DNA from: Planctomycetota bacterium | GTDB taxonomy: Bacteria > Planctomycetota > UBA11346 | Reading direction: 5' to 3' | NCBI GenBank assembly: GCA_013816485.1 | Contig: JACDEI010000035.1 | Coordinates: forward strand, 1 to 53,303 | DNA: 53,303 bases | Shown: one piece after another, positions 1-8,609 of the stretch | How positions within the stretch are numbered: position 1 is the stretch's first letter | How the letters are laid out: every line of letters begins with the position of its first letter | Position numbers and translations under genes: made by a program | Notes under the pieces: model-generated | Told to the model about the DNA's origin: nothing | Seen by the model: the letters and a program-made list of their open reading frames with translations, nothing else | The model's database searches: none

Positions 1-41
1 GGCCACTGGCCCGCATCGAGACGAACTGCGGGCCAGTGGCC
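1..41. repeat. Perfect 14-bp inverted repeat
   Basis: Bases 1-14 and 28-41 are perfect reverse complements (GGCCACTGGCCCGC and its complement) around a 13-base spacer. There is no T-run. It may be the terminator or 3' hairpin of a gene lying before the window; the rest of that gene cannot be seen. Bases 42-133 hold nothing else I can recognise apart from the leader of the first gene. Confidence 0.6.
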
Positions 42-133
42 CGCGGTCCCAGGGGCTGACAGCCACGGCGTCGCCGAGGTGATGCGGGCGCGTAGTTGCG
101 CTCGATCGTGGACAGCGAGCATGCGCGACCCGC

Positions 134-2017
134 ATGTCCGCAACTCCTTATCCGCTGCTGCGCTGCTTCGGTTTCTACCGTCGCTACCCGGCGATGTTCG
201 TTGCCGCCACCGCGGTGGCGCTGGTGGTCAATCTCAGCCTGCCAATCACCCAGCACCTGATCGGTCTGGCAATCGATGAGGTGAAAGCCGGCGTCGCGGT
301 GGTGCGTTTGACCGACGGCAACCTCGACACCGCGCGCGCGTGGTGGTGGGTCGCGCTGCTCATGGGGTTCGCCTGCGCGCGCGGCATCATCCAGTACCTG
401 GGCACGCTGCTCGGTATGGCGCTCGGCCAGAAGTTGCTGCACGACCTGCGCGACCGCGTGTTGGTGCAGGTGCAGCGCCTTGATCAATCCTATCACCGCA
501 AACATGGTGCGGGCGAGATCGTCACGCGCACCACGCGTGACAGTGACAAGGTGCGCGACGCGGTGGTCGGCGGTTTCCGCACCTTGCTCGAAACCGCGCT
601 GGTGATGATCGCCTGCCTGGGCGTGCTCACCTGGTACCATCCGTGGCTGTCGCTGGTGCCGACGGTGTTAGTCGCCATCGCGTTGTGGATGTTCATCGCT
701 CAGGCGCGCAAACTGGTGGTGCTCGATCGTGCTGCGGGCGATGCCTACGACGTGGTGACGCAGGAATTGACCGAAGGCGTCGGCGGCGTGCGCGTGATCA
801 AGGCTTTCGCCCTGGAGGACGCCCGCGTCGCACGTTTTCGCACGGCGGTCGGTGGTTTCGCCGCACAGGCGCGCACCGCGCTCATCTTCGCCGTGCTGCG
901 CCTGCCGCTCCCCCAGGTATTGGTCGGCCTGGGCCACGTGTGGATCCTGGGCTGCGGCGCGGTGTTGGTGAGCCATGGGGAACTGACGCTCGGCGAACTG
1001 GTGGCGTCGCTGATGTTGATCACCGCGGTGATCTTCCGCGTTGAAGGAGTTGGCCGCACTATCCAGACCTTCGCCGAGGCCAGCGCCTCCGCCGCGCGCA
1101 TCATGGAACTGCTTGATGCCGAGCCGGCGGTGCACGATGGCGTGGATGAACCGCCGACCGCGCCATTTGGCGTGCGCTTCGATCAGGTATCAGTGCGTAG
1201 CCCCGCGGGTGTGATGGTGCTCGATCGACTCGATCTGGAACTACGTCCTGGTGAGGTCGTGGCGTTGGTCGGTGTCACTGGTTCGGGAAAAAGCACCCTG
1301 GCACATCTGCTGCCAAGACTCGCCGATCCGGATTCTGGCAGCGTCGGTTTCGGTGATGCGCGCACGGGCTGGCGCAATGCGCGGTCGATGACACTGGCGT
1401 CGCTGCGTCAACGCGTGCAGGTGGTGTACCAGGACAGCTTCCTCTTCAGCGACACGGTGTACGCCAACTTGCGTCTGGGTCGTCCTGGGGCGAGCGATGA
1501 CGATGTGCGTGAAGCGCTGCGTTTGGCCAGCGCCGAGGACATTATCGCCGGCCTTTCCGACGGTCTCGCGACCATCATCGGTGAACGCGGCACGACGTTG
1601 TCCGGTGGCCAGCGTCAGCGGTTGTGTCTGGCGCGGGCGCTGATCGCCAAGCCGGCGGTGCTGTGCTGCGATGACGCCACCAGCGCGCTCGATGCGGTGA
1701 CCGAGCGGCGCATCCTCGATAATCTGCGTCATGGTGTCGGTAAAGAGGGCGGCGGCACGACCACGCTGCTGATCGCGAGTAAACTATCGACCATTCTGCT
1801 CGCTGACCGCGTCGTCATGCTCGAACGCGGACGCATCACCGCGTCGGGCACGCATGCGGAACTGGTGCGCGACAACGGTGCGTATCGCGAACTCTTGGGG
1901 TTGGAAAGTGGGTCCGATGTCCGATGTCCGATGTCCGATGTCGAGCAGGAGGCCGATCCCACCAGACATCGGACATCGGACATCGGACATCGGACCGACG
2001 GGCGGAGCCCGTCATGA
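134..2017 (+). CDS. ABC exporter subunit A, with degenerate nucleotide site
   Basis: Half-size ABC exporter of the MsbA/LmrA/BmrC type: an N-terminal membrane domain of about six helices (roughly residues 15-310), then an ATPase domain. Walker A is GVTGSGKS at 380-387 and the signature is a canonical LSGGQ at 489. Walker B reads VLCCDD, so Asp514 replaces the catalytic Glu, and the H-loop reads IASKLST, so Ser549 replaces His. The second subunit has the complementary defect (LSHGQ signature), the pattern of heterodimeric exporters with one dead and one active ATP site. The stop overlaps the next start (ATGA), so the two are coupled. The last 30 or so residues are translated from an inverted-repeat element at 1912-1995 and are unlikely to be part of the fold. 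Substrate unknown. Function is firm at family level. Confidence 0.93.
   Translation: MSATPYPLLRCFGFYRRYPAMFVAATAVALVVNLSLPITQHLIGLAIDEVKAGVAVVRLTDGNLDTARAWWWVALLMGFACARGIIQYLGTLLGMALGQKLLHDLRDRVLVQVQRLDQSYHRKHGAGEIVTRTTRDSDKVRDAVVGGFRTLLETALVMIACLGVLTWYHPWLSLVPTVLVAIALWMFIAQARKLVVLDRAAGDAYDVVTQELTEGVGGVRVIKAFALEDARVARFRTAVGGFAAQARTALIFAVLRLPLPQVLVGLGHVWILGCGAVLVSHGELTLGELVASLMLITAVIFRVEGVGRTIQTFAEASASAARIMELLDAEPAVHDGVDEPPTAPFGVRFDQVSVRSPAGVMVLDRLDLELRPGEVVALVGVTGSGKSTLAHLLPRLADPDSGSVGFGDARTGWRNARSMTLASLRQRVQVVYQDSFLFSDTVYANLRLGRPGASDDDVREALRLASAEDIIAGLSDGLATIIGERGTTLSGGQRQRLCLARALIAKPAVLCCDDATSALDAVTERRILDNLRHGVGKEGGGTTTLLIASKLSTILLADRVVMLERGRITASGTHAELVRDNGAYRELLGLESGSDVRCPMSDVEQEADPTRHRTSDIGHRTDGRSPS
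1912..1995. repeat. Inverted tandem-unit repeat, GTCCGAT unit, inside coding DNA
   Basis: Left arm 1912-1942 is four copies of the 7-mer GTCCGAT plus GTC; right arm 1965-1995 is its perfect 31-base reverse complement; the spacer is 22 bases. It lies inside the 3' end of the first ABC gene and ends 18 bases before the start of the second, so the mRNA can form a very stable hairpin just upstream of a coupled start codon. The same 31-base arms recur at 50517-50625 with a different spacer. Confidence 0.92.
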
Positions 2018-3813
2018 GCGATCTCGCTATCGAAGAGTCCCTCGCCCGGGCCAAACTCGATCGTCGGATGTTAGGCCGCATCCTGGCGCTCATCCGTCCG
2101 GTGCGTGGCCGTATCGCGCTGGTGATGTTGGTCGAGGTCGTGCTGGTGTCGTCGATCTTCGCCCGGCCGTGGTTCATCCGCCAAGTGATCGATCATGGGC
2201 TGATCCCGCAGGACGCTGGATGGATCATCGACATCGGCTTCGTCGCGCTGATGTGTGCCGGCCTCGCCACCACCTGGTTGATGCGCTTCGGGCTGGCTGG
2301 CGTCACCCATTGGCTCAATGGCACCATCGGCATCCGTCTGCTCAATGACCTGCGCGGGCAATTGTTCGCCCACGTGCAGTCGCTGTCGGTGCGCTATTTC
2401 GATCGCACGCGGGTCGGCCGCATCGTGGCGCGGGCGGATCGCGACGTCGATGCCATCGAACCACTGGTGGTGCACGGTGCGCCGGAAATGGTCTCGCTCG
2501 GGCTGCGTTGCCTCGGTGCCGGCATCCTGCTGTACCTCATCAGTCCGTTGCTGTTCTGGTCGCTCATCGGCGTGGTGCCGGCGCTGCTGCTGGCGATGGC
2601 GGCGTTCCAGAAACTCGGCACCCGGCTGTGGGCACGCGTGGCCGAGGCCAAGAGTCGCGTCACCGCGCATCTGGTGGAAACCGTCGGCGGTGTACGTGTC
2701 ATCCAACAAACGGCGCAGGAAGACGCCAACCGTGCGCGCTACCAAGCGCTGCTGCGTGATCTCGATCGCGCCGCGATTCGCGGTTCATGGGGCTGGGGCT
2801 GGTTCCAACCGTACGCCGGTCTGCTGTTCACTGCGGGTCTGGCCATCCTCATCGTGGTCGGCGGCAGCGGACTCCAACGCGGCGAAATCACCCTTGGTCA
2901 ACTCGCGCAGGCGGTGTTCTACATCTTCGTTTTCCTCGGACCGATCCAGGAACTCGGCGATCTCTTCGAGCGTTTCGCCACCGGTGCTGCGTCAGCGCAG
3001 CGCATCTTCTTGCTGCTCGACACCGAGCCGGAGGTGACCGATGCGTCCGCGCCAACCACACTGACGCAGGTGCGCGGCGAGGTCACCTTCGACCACGTGA
3101 CCTTTGGCTACGATCCGGCTCGACCGGTGATCCACGATCTGTCGCTCAGCATTCCACCCGGTGAAGTGTTGGCGATCGTCGGTCCGACCGGCCACGGCAA
3201 GAGCACCCTGGTGCAACTGCTCTCACGTTTTTACGACGTGCAGCAGGGAGCGGTGCGCCTTGACGGCAACGATGTCCGCACGTTGGGGCAACAAGACCTG
3301 CGTCGCCACGTCGGTGTGGTGCTGCAGGACAACATCCTCTTCAGTGGCTCGGTGCTCGACAACCTGCGCATGGCGCGGCCGAATGCGACGGACGCTGAGT
3401 TGATCGCGGCGGCGACCGCACTCGGCGCCGACGAAGTGCTCGAACGGCTGCCCGCCGGGTATCAGACGCAGGTCGGTCCACTCGGCGCCCACCTGAGTCA
3501 CGGTCAGCGTCAGTTGGTGTGCTTGGTGCGCGCCTACCTTGCCGATCCGGCGGTGCTGGTGCTCGACGAAGCGACCTCCGCCGTCGACATCCACACTGAA
3601 TCACGCATTCAGCGTGCACTACGTCGGCTCTCGCACGGACGCACCGCCATCATCATCGCCCATCGTTTGGCGACCATCCGTGATGCTGACCGCATCGCGG
3701 TGATCCGTGACGGTCGTTTGGTCGAGACCGGCGATCACACGGCGCTGAGGGCCCAGGGCGGAGCCTACGCGGAACTCTACTGTGCCTACGAACGCGGCGA
3801 AGCCGGCGGCTGA
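2014..3813 (+). CDS. ABC exporter subunit B, with competent Walker B
   Basis: Partner half-exporter, 599 residues from the ATG at 2014 that overlaps the stop of subunit A. An in-frame ATG exists at 1924, but it lies in the repeat element and would add a repeat-encoded leader, so I reject it. The membrane domain spans roughly residues 25-320. Walker A is GPTGHGKS at 390-397, Walker B is VLVLDE with catalytic Glu519, and the H-loop His is at 550. The signature is LSHGQ at 494 instead of LSGGQ. Together with subunit A this predicts one hydrolytic site (Walker motifs of B with LSGGQ of A) and one degenerate site (Walker motifs of A with LSHGQ of B). It sits in the inner membrane and exports lipid, peptide or drug; the substrate cannot be told. 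Confidence 0.93.
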   Translation: MSDLAIEESLARAKLDRRMLGRILALIRPVRGRIALVMLVEVVLVSSIFARPWFIRQVIDHGLIPQDAGWIIDIGFVALMCAGLATTWLMRFGLAGVTHWLNGTIGIRLLNDLRGQLFAHVQSLSVRYFDRTRVGRIVARADRDVDAIEPLVVHGAPEMVSLGLRCLGAGILLYLISPLLFWSLIGVVPALLLAMAAFQKLGTRLWARVAEAKSRVTAHLVETVGGVRVIQQTAQEDANRARYQALLRDLDRAAIRGSWGWGWFQPYAGLLFTAGLAILIVVGGSGLQRGEITLGQLAQAVFYIFVFLGPIQELGDLFERFATGAASAQRIFLLLDTEPEVTDASAPTTLTQVRGEVTFDHVTFGYDPARPVIHDLSLSIPPGEVLAIVGPTGHGKSTLVQLLSRFYDVQQGAVRLDGNDVRTLGQQDLRRHVGVVLQDNILFSGSVLDNLRMARPNATDAELIAAATALGADEVLERLPAGYQTQVGPLGAHLSHGQRQLVCLVRAYLADPAVLVLDEATSAVDIHTESRIQRALRRLSHGRTAIIIAHRLATIRDADRIAVIRDGRLVETGDHTALRAQGGAYAELYCAYERGEAGG

Positions 3814-3817
3814 TACT

Positions 3818-3992
3818 GATACCAATCGTTCAAAAGACCACGCATGCAGGAAGGCGATTTAACCGCCGAGGCCGCCGAGGCCGCCGAGGCCGCCGAGGCC
3901 GCCGAGAAATCCCGAGCGGTCCGTCTCGGCGAGCTCGGTGCCCTCGGCGGTTAATTCACCCCGTGAGAGGTCATAGATCGCGGATTGGTATC
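3818..3992. repeat. Inverted tandem-unit repeat with 10-bp outer ends
   Basis: The core 3859-3954 has a left arm of about five copies of a 9-mer, CCGCCGAGG, and a shorter, degenerate right arm ending CCTCGGCGGTTAA, which mirrors the left start TTAACCGCCGAGG. Outside this, GATACCAATC (3818-3827) is mirrored perfectly by GATTGGTATC (3983-3992). The element fills the gap between two convergent genes, where a bidirectional terminator would be expected. Confidence 0.85.
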
Positions 3993-4100
3993 CGTGGCTG
4001 ACAACCCGCAGACAGCGTACTGCAGTTGGCAAGGTGCTGCTGGGAGTCGACGTGCGAAATGCAGGGTGGCCGTGCGGTGATCACGGGAGCAGGAAGCACG

Positions 4101-4529
4101 TCAGACCGGTCCTCCGACACTCGACTGCGAGAGGTAGATGCGGAACGCTTCCACCAACTGGCGCAGGTCCTGGATCGAATCCGGTTTGCTGTACATCGCC
4201 CGGGCGCCCAGCGCCAGGCAGCGCCGTCGGTCTTCGACCTGAAGTGAGGTCGACATCACGATGACCGGCACCTGATCGACCAGATGGCGTACGCACATGA
4301 AGTCGAGCACCTCGAAACCATTGGCGCGCGGCATGTTCAGATCGAGCAGCACCATCGCCGGCAGGGCCTTGTCGCGCGCCACGGTGCTGAGCAGGCGCAT
4401 CGCCTCGATGCCGTCGGACACGCTTTCGATGACGACCGGCAGGCCGGCCATCTCGAAGGCGATGCGCACCAGTTCGATGTCGCCTGGGTTGTCATCGACG
4501 ATGAGGATGCGGTGCTGGGTGGTGGTCAT
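4101..4529 (-). CDS. Single-domain response regulator, Rcp1-like
   Basis: A stand-alone CheY-type receiver of 142 residues with no output domain. The start at 4529 gives MTTTQHRILIVDDNPGD; the acidic pair is Asp12-Asp13, the phosphoacceptor is Asp63 in LLDLNMP, and the switch Thr/Ser (VMSTS) and Lys (YSKPD) are present. The DNPGDxELVR signature is typical of the Rcp1 type paired with phytochrome-like or GAF/PAS kinases. It follows the sensor kinase by 133 bases on the same strand and has its own sigma-54-like promoter at 4641-4656. It probably receives phosphate from that kinase; the output target is unknown. A longer upstream reading has low-complexity arginine-rich content and is rejected. 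Confidence 0.9.
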   Translation of the reverse strand: MTTTQHRILIVDDNPGDIELVRIAFEMAGLPVVIESVSDGIEAMRLLSTVARDKALPAMVLLDLNMPRANGFEVLDFMCVRHLVDQVPVIVMSTSLQVEDRRRCLALGARAMYSKPDSIQDLRQLVEAFRIYLSQSSVGGPV

Positions 4530-4640
4530 CTGGGACCTTGATGCTCCGATAGGGGTCGGCGGTCGTTTCCAACGTTGCGCGACGACCAAGTGGACGGCGG
4601 GCCTCCGGCCCGTGGGGGTGCCGGCGGAAGGGGGATCCTT

Positions 4641-4656
4641 GGCAAGAATCGTGCCA
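4641..4656 (-). promoter_or_regulatory. Sigma-54-type promoter for receiver gene
   Basis: Read on the minus strand this is TGGCACGATTCTTGCC: the -24 GG and -12 GC are 12 bases apart and the flanks fit the TGGCAC-N5-TTGC consensus. It lies between the sensor kinase stop and the receiver start at 4529, leaving a leader of about 100 bases. No copy of the 18-base enhancer-like site was found nearby; upstream sequence is kinase coding DNA. Confidence 0.7.
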
Positions 4657-4662
4657 GTCGGC

Positions 4663-7134
4663 TCATGACGCCCCTGCTTCTGAAACGGACTCCGGCGATG
4701 GCGTGCCGAGCACGTGCAGGCCGGAGAGCGGTGTCTGCTCCAGCTCACTCGGATCCGGCAGGGTGAACCAGAAGGTCGCGCCGTGGCCGACCTGTGAGTC
4801 CACTCCGATGTCGCCGCCATGGGCGAGCACGATCTTCTTGCACAGGCTCAGGCCGATGCCGGTCCCGTCGTACTGGTCGCGACCGTGCAGGCGTTGAAAC
4901 ACCTGGAAGATGCGTTGGTGTTGTGCCGGATCGATGCCGATGCCGTTGTCGGACACCGTCAGCCGCCACCGGTGACCGTCATGCGAGGCCCCGAGGGTCA
5001 CCACTGGCGCAGCGTCGCCATGGAATTTCAGCGCGTTGCCGACCAGGTTCTGGAAGAGCTGCACACATTGCAGGCGGTTGGCCCGTACCGTCGGCAGGGG
5101 ACTGCGTTCGATGCGTGCACCGGCCTGGTCGATGGTGGTCTGCAGATTGGCAAGCGCTTCGTCGACCACCTCGTCGAGGGGAATGAGCTCTTCCGCACGT
5201 TCGCCGCGGCCGACGCGAGAGAACGCCAGGATGTCGCGCACCAATTTGTGCATGCGCGACGACCCTTCGATCGCACGACGGATGAAGTCGCGACCACGGT
5301 CATCGAGTTTGGCGCGATAGCGTTCATCCAGCAGACTGAGGAACGAGCTGACCATGCGCAGAGGTTCCTGCAGATCGTGCGAGCAGATGTAGGCGAATTG
5401 CTCCAACTCGGCGTTTGAACGCGCCAGCTCGGACGCATGCTGGTCCGCCAACCGCCGCTGACGACGCTCGGCATCGATCAGACGTGCGCTGTCGAAGGCG
5501 GTGGCGGCAAGTGCGGCGATGCCCAGCACCAAGCGCTCGTGTTGCATGGTGAACTGTGCTGCCTGGGAATGCGCACAGAACAGCCCGCCGATGATCGTCC
5601 CGTTACGCGTGCGCACCGGCACCGCCAGGTAGCTCACCACCCGCGGATGGCCGGCGGGTGGGCCGAAATGCGGTGCGCTGCGGCCATACCGTGGGTCCTG
5701 ACGCACGTCGTCGCAGCGCACCACGCCTTCCCCGGTGAAGGTCACGCGGAAGAGGTCGGTGGCGTGTGGCATGCCGAAACCAGCGAAGTCCTCCTTCGGC
5801 AGGCCGGACACCGCATACAGCTGGTAGGCATCGTCGCCGGTCGCATCGGTGGTGTTGTAGAACAACGCACAGAACTCGGCCTCTACCAGGGCGCGGGCGG
5901 TGTCGGTGACGCGTTGGGTCAGGCACCCGATGTCGAGTTCGCCCACCAGATCCAGCCCCACCTGGTTGAGCAGTTCAGCCTGGTTGCGCGAATTGCGCAG
6001 GTGGTGTTCCAGCTGTTTGTGGTGGTTGATGTCGCTCGCTTTGCACACCCAGCGCAGGAGCTCTCCACGATCATTCGCCAGCGGTGCGACGCGCGTCAGG
6101 TACCAGCACCAGCCATCACGGCGCTGCAGACGGATTTCGATCTCAAAACCGGTGCCGTTGGCCAGGGCGGACGACCACGCGGAACGCCAAGCGGCACGGT
6201 CGTTCTCATGTATCAATTCCGTCCAGTCGTACCCAGGCGCATCGGGCGTGACCTCGAACTGCTCGCGCCAGGAACGGTTGCTGGTGTCGATGGTGCCATC
6301 GGGCCGTGCGGCCCACACCAGGCCAGGCAGCGCGTCGATGAGTTGGCGCTGCCGTTCCTCGCTGGCGCGCAGAGCGGTTTCCTCGCTCAGGCGTTTGCGT
6401 GAGTCGTGGACTTCACTGAGCAGGTGGTCGAAGGTGCGCGACAGCCGGCCGATCTCGTCCTCGCGTGGATCGGCGATGCGTAGCGCCAGATTGCCGTGAG
6501 CGGCGCGCTCCGCACCGCGGCGCAAGGCTTCCAGGCGCGCGAGCACCTGCTGATGGATGTAGCCGAGCAGCCAGGCGAGCAGGGCGATGGTCGCGCCGAG
6601 CGCCGCGATGGTGATGGCGTTGTCGCGGTGCTTGATGCGCGCCTGCTCGCGCAGGCTGGCACGATGGATGGCGTTGGCGTGGTTCACCAGCGAGCGAGAG
6701 ACCAGCAACAGCTGCTCGGTAAGACGGCTGCGGCGCAGACGCACCACCGCGGTGTTGGTCTGGGCCAGTGCCTGGGTCTGGAAAGTGGAATCGGTAACGA
6801 TGGTTTCGAACAACTCGTGCGCTTGCAGGTGTTCACTGCGCAGACGCTCCACCAAATGGTTGGGCCCACCGATCTCCTCCAGGCGCTGGAACAGGCGCTG
6901 CAGATCCTCGCTCAGGATGCGCCATTGCTGCACCGGACGGGGATGTGGTTGCAACATCAACTCGTAGATCAGTTGATCGAGCTCGGCCACCGCGGTAGTG
7001 ACGTCGTTGGACAGCCGGCTGGTTTCGTCCAAGGCGCGCGAGGCGCTGCCTGACTTGGCCAGATGGATCAGCAGACCGACGATCAGCAGGCTGGCGGTGG
7101 CCACCGCGATCATCACCGCACGGCGCAGGCTCAT
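4663..7134 (-). CDS. Membrane sensor histidine kinase (HAMP-PAS-GAF-HisKA)
   Basis: An 823-residue sensor kinase. A transmembrane helix at about 7-25 and a second at about 172-192 bracket a periplasmic helical sensor region; then come HAMP (about 193-245), PAS (about 265-380, ending in the PAC-like WCWYLTRVAPL), GAF (about 400-560) and HisKA with SHDLQEPLRM, phospho-His at residue 586. The ATPase domain has NLVGNALKFH, DNGIGIDP and GTGIGLSLC. The core resembles phytochrome-type kinases, but the GAF lacks an obvious chromophore Cys context. The start ATG overlaps the stop of the binding-protein gene (ATGA), so the periplasmic binding protein and the kinase are made together. This suggests that the binding protein presents the ligand to the kinase. 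The ligand is unknown. Confidence 0.92.
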   Translation of the reverse strand: MSLRRAVMIAVATASLLIVGLLIHLAKSGSASRALDETSRLSNDVTTAVAELDQLIYELMLQPHPRPVQQWRILSEDLQRLFQRLEEIGGPNHLVERLRSEHLQAHELFETIVTDSTFQTQALAQTNTAVVRLRRSRLTEQLLLVSRSLVNHANAIHRASLREQARIKHRDNAITIAALGATIALLAWLLGYIHQQVLARLEALRRGAERAAHGNLALRIADPREDEIGRLSRTFDHLLSEVHDSRKRLSEETALRASEERQRQLIDALPGLVWAARPDGTIDTSNRSWREQFEVTPDAPGYDWTELIHENDRAAWRSAWSSALANGTGFEIEIRLQRRDGWCWYLTRVAPLANDRGELLRWVCKASDINHHKQLEHHLRNSRNQAELLNQVGLDLVGELDIGCLTQRVTDTARALVEAEFCALFYNTTDATGDDAYQLYAVSGLPKEDFAGFGMPHATDLFRVTFTGEGVVRCDDVRQDPRYGRSAPHFGPPAGHPRVVSYLAVPVRTRNGTIIGGLFCAHSQAAQFTMQHERLVLGIAALAATAFDSARLIDAERRQRRLADQHASELARSNAELEQFAYICSHDLQEPLRMVSSFLSLLDERYRAKLDDRGRDFIRRAIEGSSRMHKLVRDILAFSRVGRGERAEELIPLDEVVDEALANLQTTIDQAGARIERSPLPTVRANRLQCVQLFQNLVGNALKFHGDAAPVVTLGASHDGHRWRLTVSDNGIGIDPAQHQRIFQVFQRLHGRDQYDGTGIGLSLCKKIVLAHGGDIGVDSQVGHGATFWFTLPDPSELEQTPLSGLHVLGTPSPESVSEAGAS

Positions 7135-8195
7135 GGTCGGCGCTGGCCATCGATCAAGCTGACGATCTCAGCATCGATGGATCGCAGCGCATGCGAGCTG
7201 ATGCAGCCGAGAAAATTGGGCACTTCTTTTTGCTCAGTCAGTCCACTGGCTATCGCCCAGCGCGCCTGCTGTTCGAGGGTGAGCAACAACGATTGATCAA
7301 GCGTGACGTCGAAGCGGGTATGTTTCCACGCCTGCACGAGTTTGTCTGCCGGCATGCCGAGACGCGGCGACAGCTCGCGGGCACACCCCTGGGGATCGCG
7401 GATGATCTCGGCGGTAGCCCGCATCAGCGCGCTAATGATCGGAGCCGCGAGGGGGCCCTTGGCGAGCTCTTCGTTTCGCGCCACCAGGTTCCAGCTCCAG
7501 CGGTAGACGCTGCCGATGCGCAGTTCCTGACCATTGTCACCCAGTGCAGCAAGCGCCTGGTAGTTGAATGGACTCCAGGTAGCGATCACGTCGACGTGGC
7601 CGTTCACCAAGGCTGGGATCATCTCCTCGGGCTTGAGTGGAATGCGTTCGACCGAGCCGGGCGGAAGGTCGCGGTACTCTAGGAAGGTGTCGAGGAAGTA
7701 CTGCGACGTCGTGCCCGGCGTATACCCCACGCGGTGTCCAGGCAGGTTATCGCTCGTCATGATGCCGCGATCTTTGCGTCCGACGAGCGTGGTGTTGTCA
7801 AAGCTGACACCAAGCATGGCGATGACCTTGATCGGTCTCCCCTTCAGCAGGGCGAACATGATCGGTGTTTCTGCTGCGGTGGCGAAATCGCCCTTGCCGT
7901 CGGTCAGTTCCGCCAGCGCAAGGCGCCCGGATGGACGATCTTCCACCGTCACGTCGACGCCCGCGTCGCGGAACCAGCCACGGGAATCCGCCAACAGGGA
8001 TGCCGCGGAAAACGGTGCCTGGGTGGTGAACAACGTCGCTTTTGGCAGCGGTACCACCGGGCGTAGCAGGTACATCACCCCCGCAACAATGGCGAGGACG
8101 CTCATCACCGTACCGGCGATGAGCGACCGCCGATACAGTCGTACGAAAACGAAGGGCGCCGGCGGAGGCATTGCCGGAGTGAGGCGGGTCGACAT
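7131..8195 (-). CDS. Membrane-anchored NMT1/SsuA-type binding protein
   Basis: A 354-residue periplasmic binding protein of the NMT1/THI5 (nitrate/sulfonate/taurine) type. One hydrophobic segment at about 25-46 follows an arginine-containing N terminus; there is no lipobox, so it is probably held by an uncleaved anchor. The mature part shows the SsuA-like pattern: ADSRGWFRDAGVDV near the start, then LADGKGDFATAAETPIMFA-like text and a GYTPGTTSQYF loop. No ABC permease or ATPase is nearby. Instead it overlaps the start of a sensor kinase by four bases. A role as the ligand-sensing partner of that kinase is inferred; a transport role with distant components is the alternative. Confidence 0.85.
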   Translation of the reverse strand: MSTRLTPAMPPPAPFVFVRLYRRSLIAGTVMSVLAIVAGVMYLLRPVVPLPKATLFTTQAPFSAASLLADSRGWFRDAGVDVTVEDRPSGRLALAELTDGKGDFATAAETPIMFALLKGRPIKVIAMLGVSFDNTTLVGRKDRGIMTSDNLPGHRVGYTPGTTSQYFLDTFLEYRDLPPGSVERIPLKPEEMIPALVNGHVDVIATWSPFNYQALAALGDNGQELRIGSVYRWSWNLVARNEELAKGPLAAPIISALMRATAEIIRDPQGCARELSPRLGMPADKLVQAWKHTRFDVTLDQSLLLTLEQQARWAIASGLTEQKEVPNFLGCISSHALRSIDAEIVSLIDGQRRP

Positions 8196-8245
8196 GCGTC
8201 GGCCAGCCTAGCCATCGTCCTGACGGCCGGCAACCGCGGATCAAC

Positions 8246-8263
8246 CTCCTGCAAAATGCATGA
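8246..8263. promoter_or_regulatory. Putative sigma-54 enhancer site (copy 1)
   Basis: The minus strand reads TCATGCATTTTGCAGGAG, an exact match to the shared pattern TCATGCANNNTGCAGGAG, and identical to the copy at 17405. The core is TGCA-N3-TGCA. It lies about 120 bases before the expected transcript start of the promoter at 8345-8360, within enhancer range of an NtrC-type activator. It also lies just upstream of the divergent binding-protein gene. Confidence 0.6.
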
Positions 8264-8344
8264 ACCTGAGCGCGGGACATATGCGTCGCGCACGGCGAAC
8301 AGGGTGCTGACAGGCACTGCTCGGGTTCAGGACGGGCCGGCCGT

Positions 8345-8360
8345 TGGCACAGTCATGGCT
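8345..8360 (+). promoter_or_regulatory. Sigma-54-type promoter for DUF1328 cluster
   Basis: TGGCACAGTCATGGCT: the -24 half is perfect, and the -12 GC is at the correct 12-base distance, though TGGC is a weaker -12 box than TTGC. The start codon at 8423 leaves a leader of about 50 bases. It would transcribe the four-gene run 8423-9950. Confidence 0.5.
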
Positions 8361-8422
8361 CTCACTGGTCCAGTCTTCTGTCGTTGTCACTGCGCCGCTG
8401 CGGCGCCTTCCTGGAGTCAGCT

Positions 8423-8602
8423 ATGCTCTACTGGTCCGCCATCTTCTTCGTCATCGCCTTGATCTCAGCAGTGTTCGGTTTCGGTGGTCTTGCCGCCGGT
8501 GCTGCGGACATCGCCAAGGTGCTGTTCTTCCTCTTCATCGTGTTGTTCGTGATCTCGTTCCTGGTGAGCCTGTTCAGCCGCGGCCGCCGCGGCGGGGCCT
8601 GA
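8423..8602 (+). CDS. DUF1328 small membrane protein (YtjA-like)
   Basis: A 59-residue protein starting [19 protein letters not shown] at 8423, with GGAG ten bases upstream. The two hydrophobic helices and the [18 protein letters not shown] centre are the DUF1328/YtjA hallmark. The molecular function of the family is unknown; members are small inner-membrane proteins often induced by stress. It is the first gene after a sigma-54-type promoter and probably heads an operon with the next three genes. A paralogue is at 15659-15850. Confidence 0.88.
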   Translation: MLYWSAIFFVIALISAVFGFGGLAAGAADIAKVLFFLFIVLFVISFLVSLFSRGRRGGA

Positions 8603-8609
8603 GGCAGTC

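Noticed and set aside
1912..1995. CRISPR array
   Set aside because: The 7-base units are contiguous without spacers and are mirrored rather than direct; no cas gene is present.
1924..2013. Upstream in-frame ATG for ABC subunit B
   Set aside because: It lies in the inverted-repeat element and would add 30 repeat-encoded residues. The ATG at 2014 overlaps the previous stop as in the other coupled genes of this window.
4030..4060. A fifth enhancer-like site (GTGCGAAATGCAGGG)
   Set aside because: It matches only about 11 of 15 defined positions and has no sigma-54-type promoter in the right orientation nearby.
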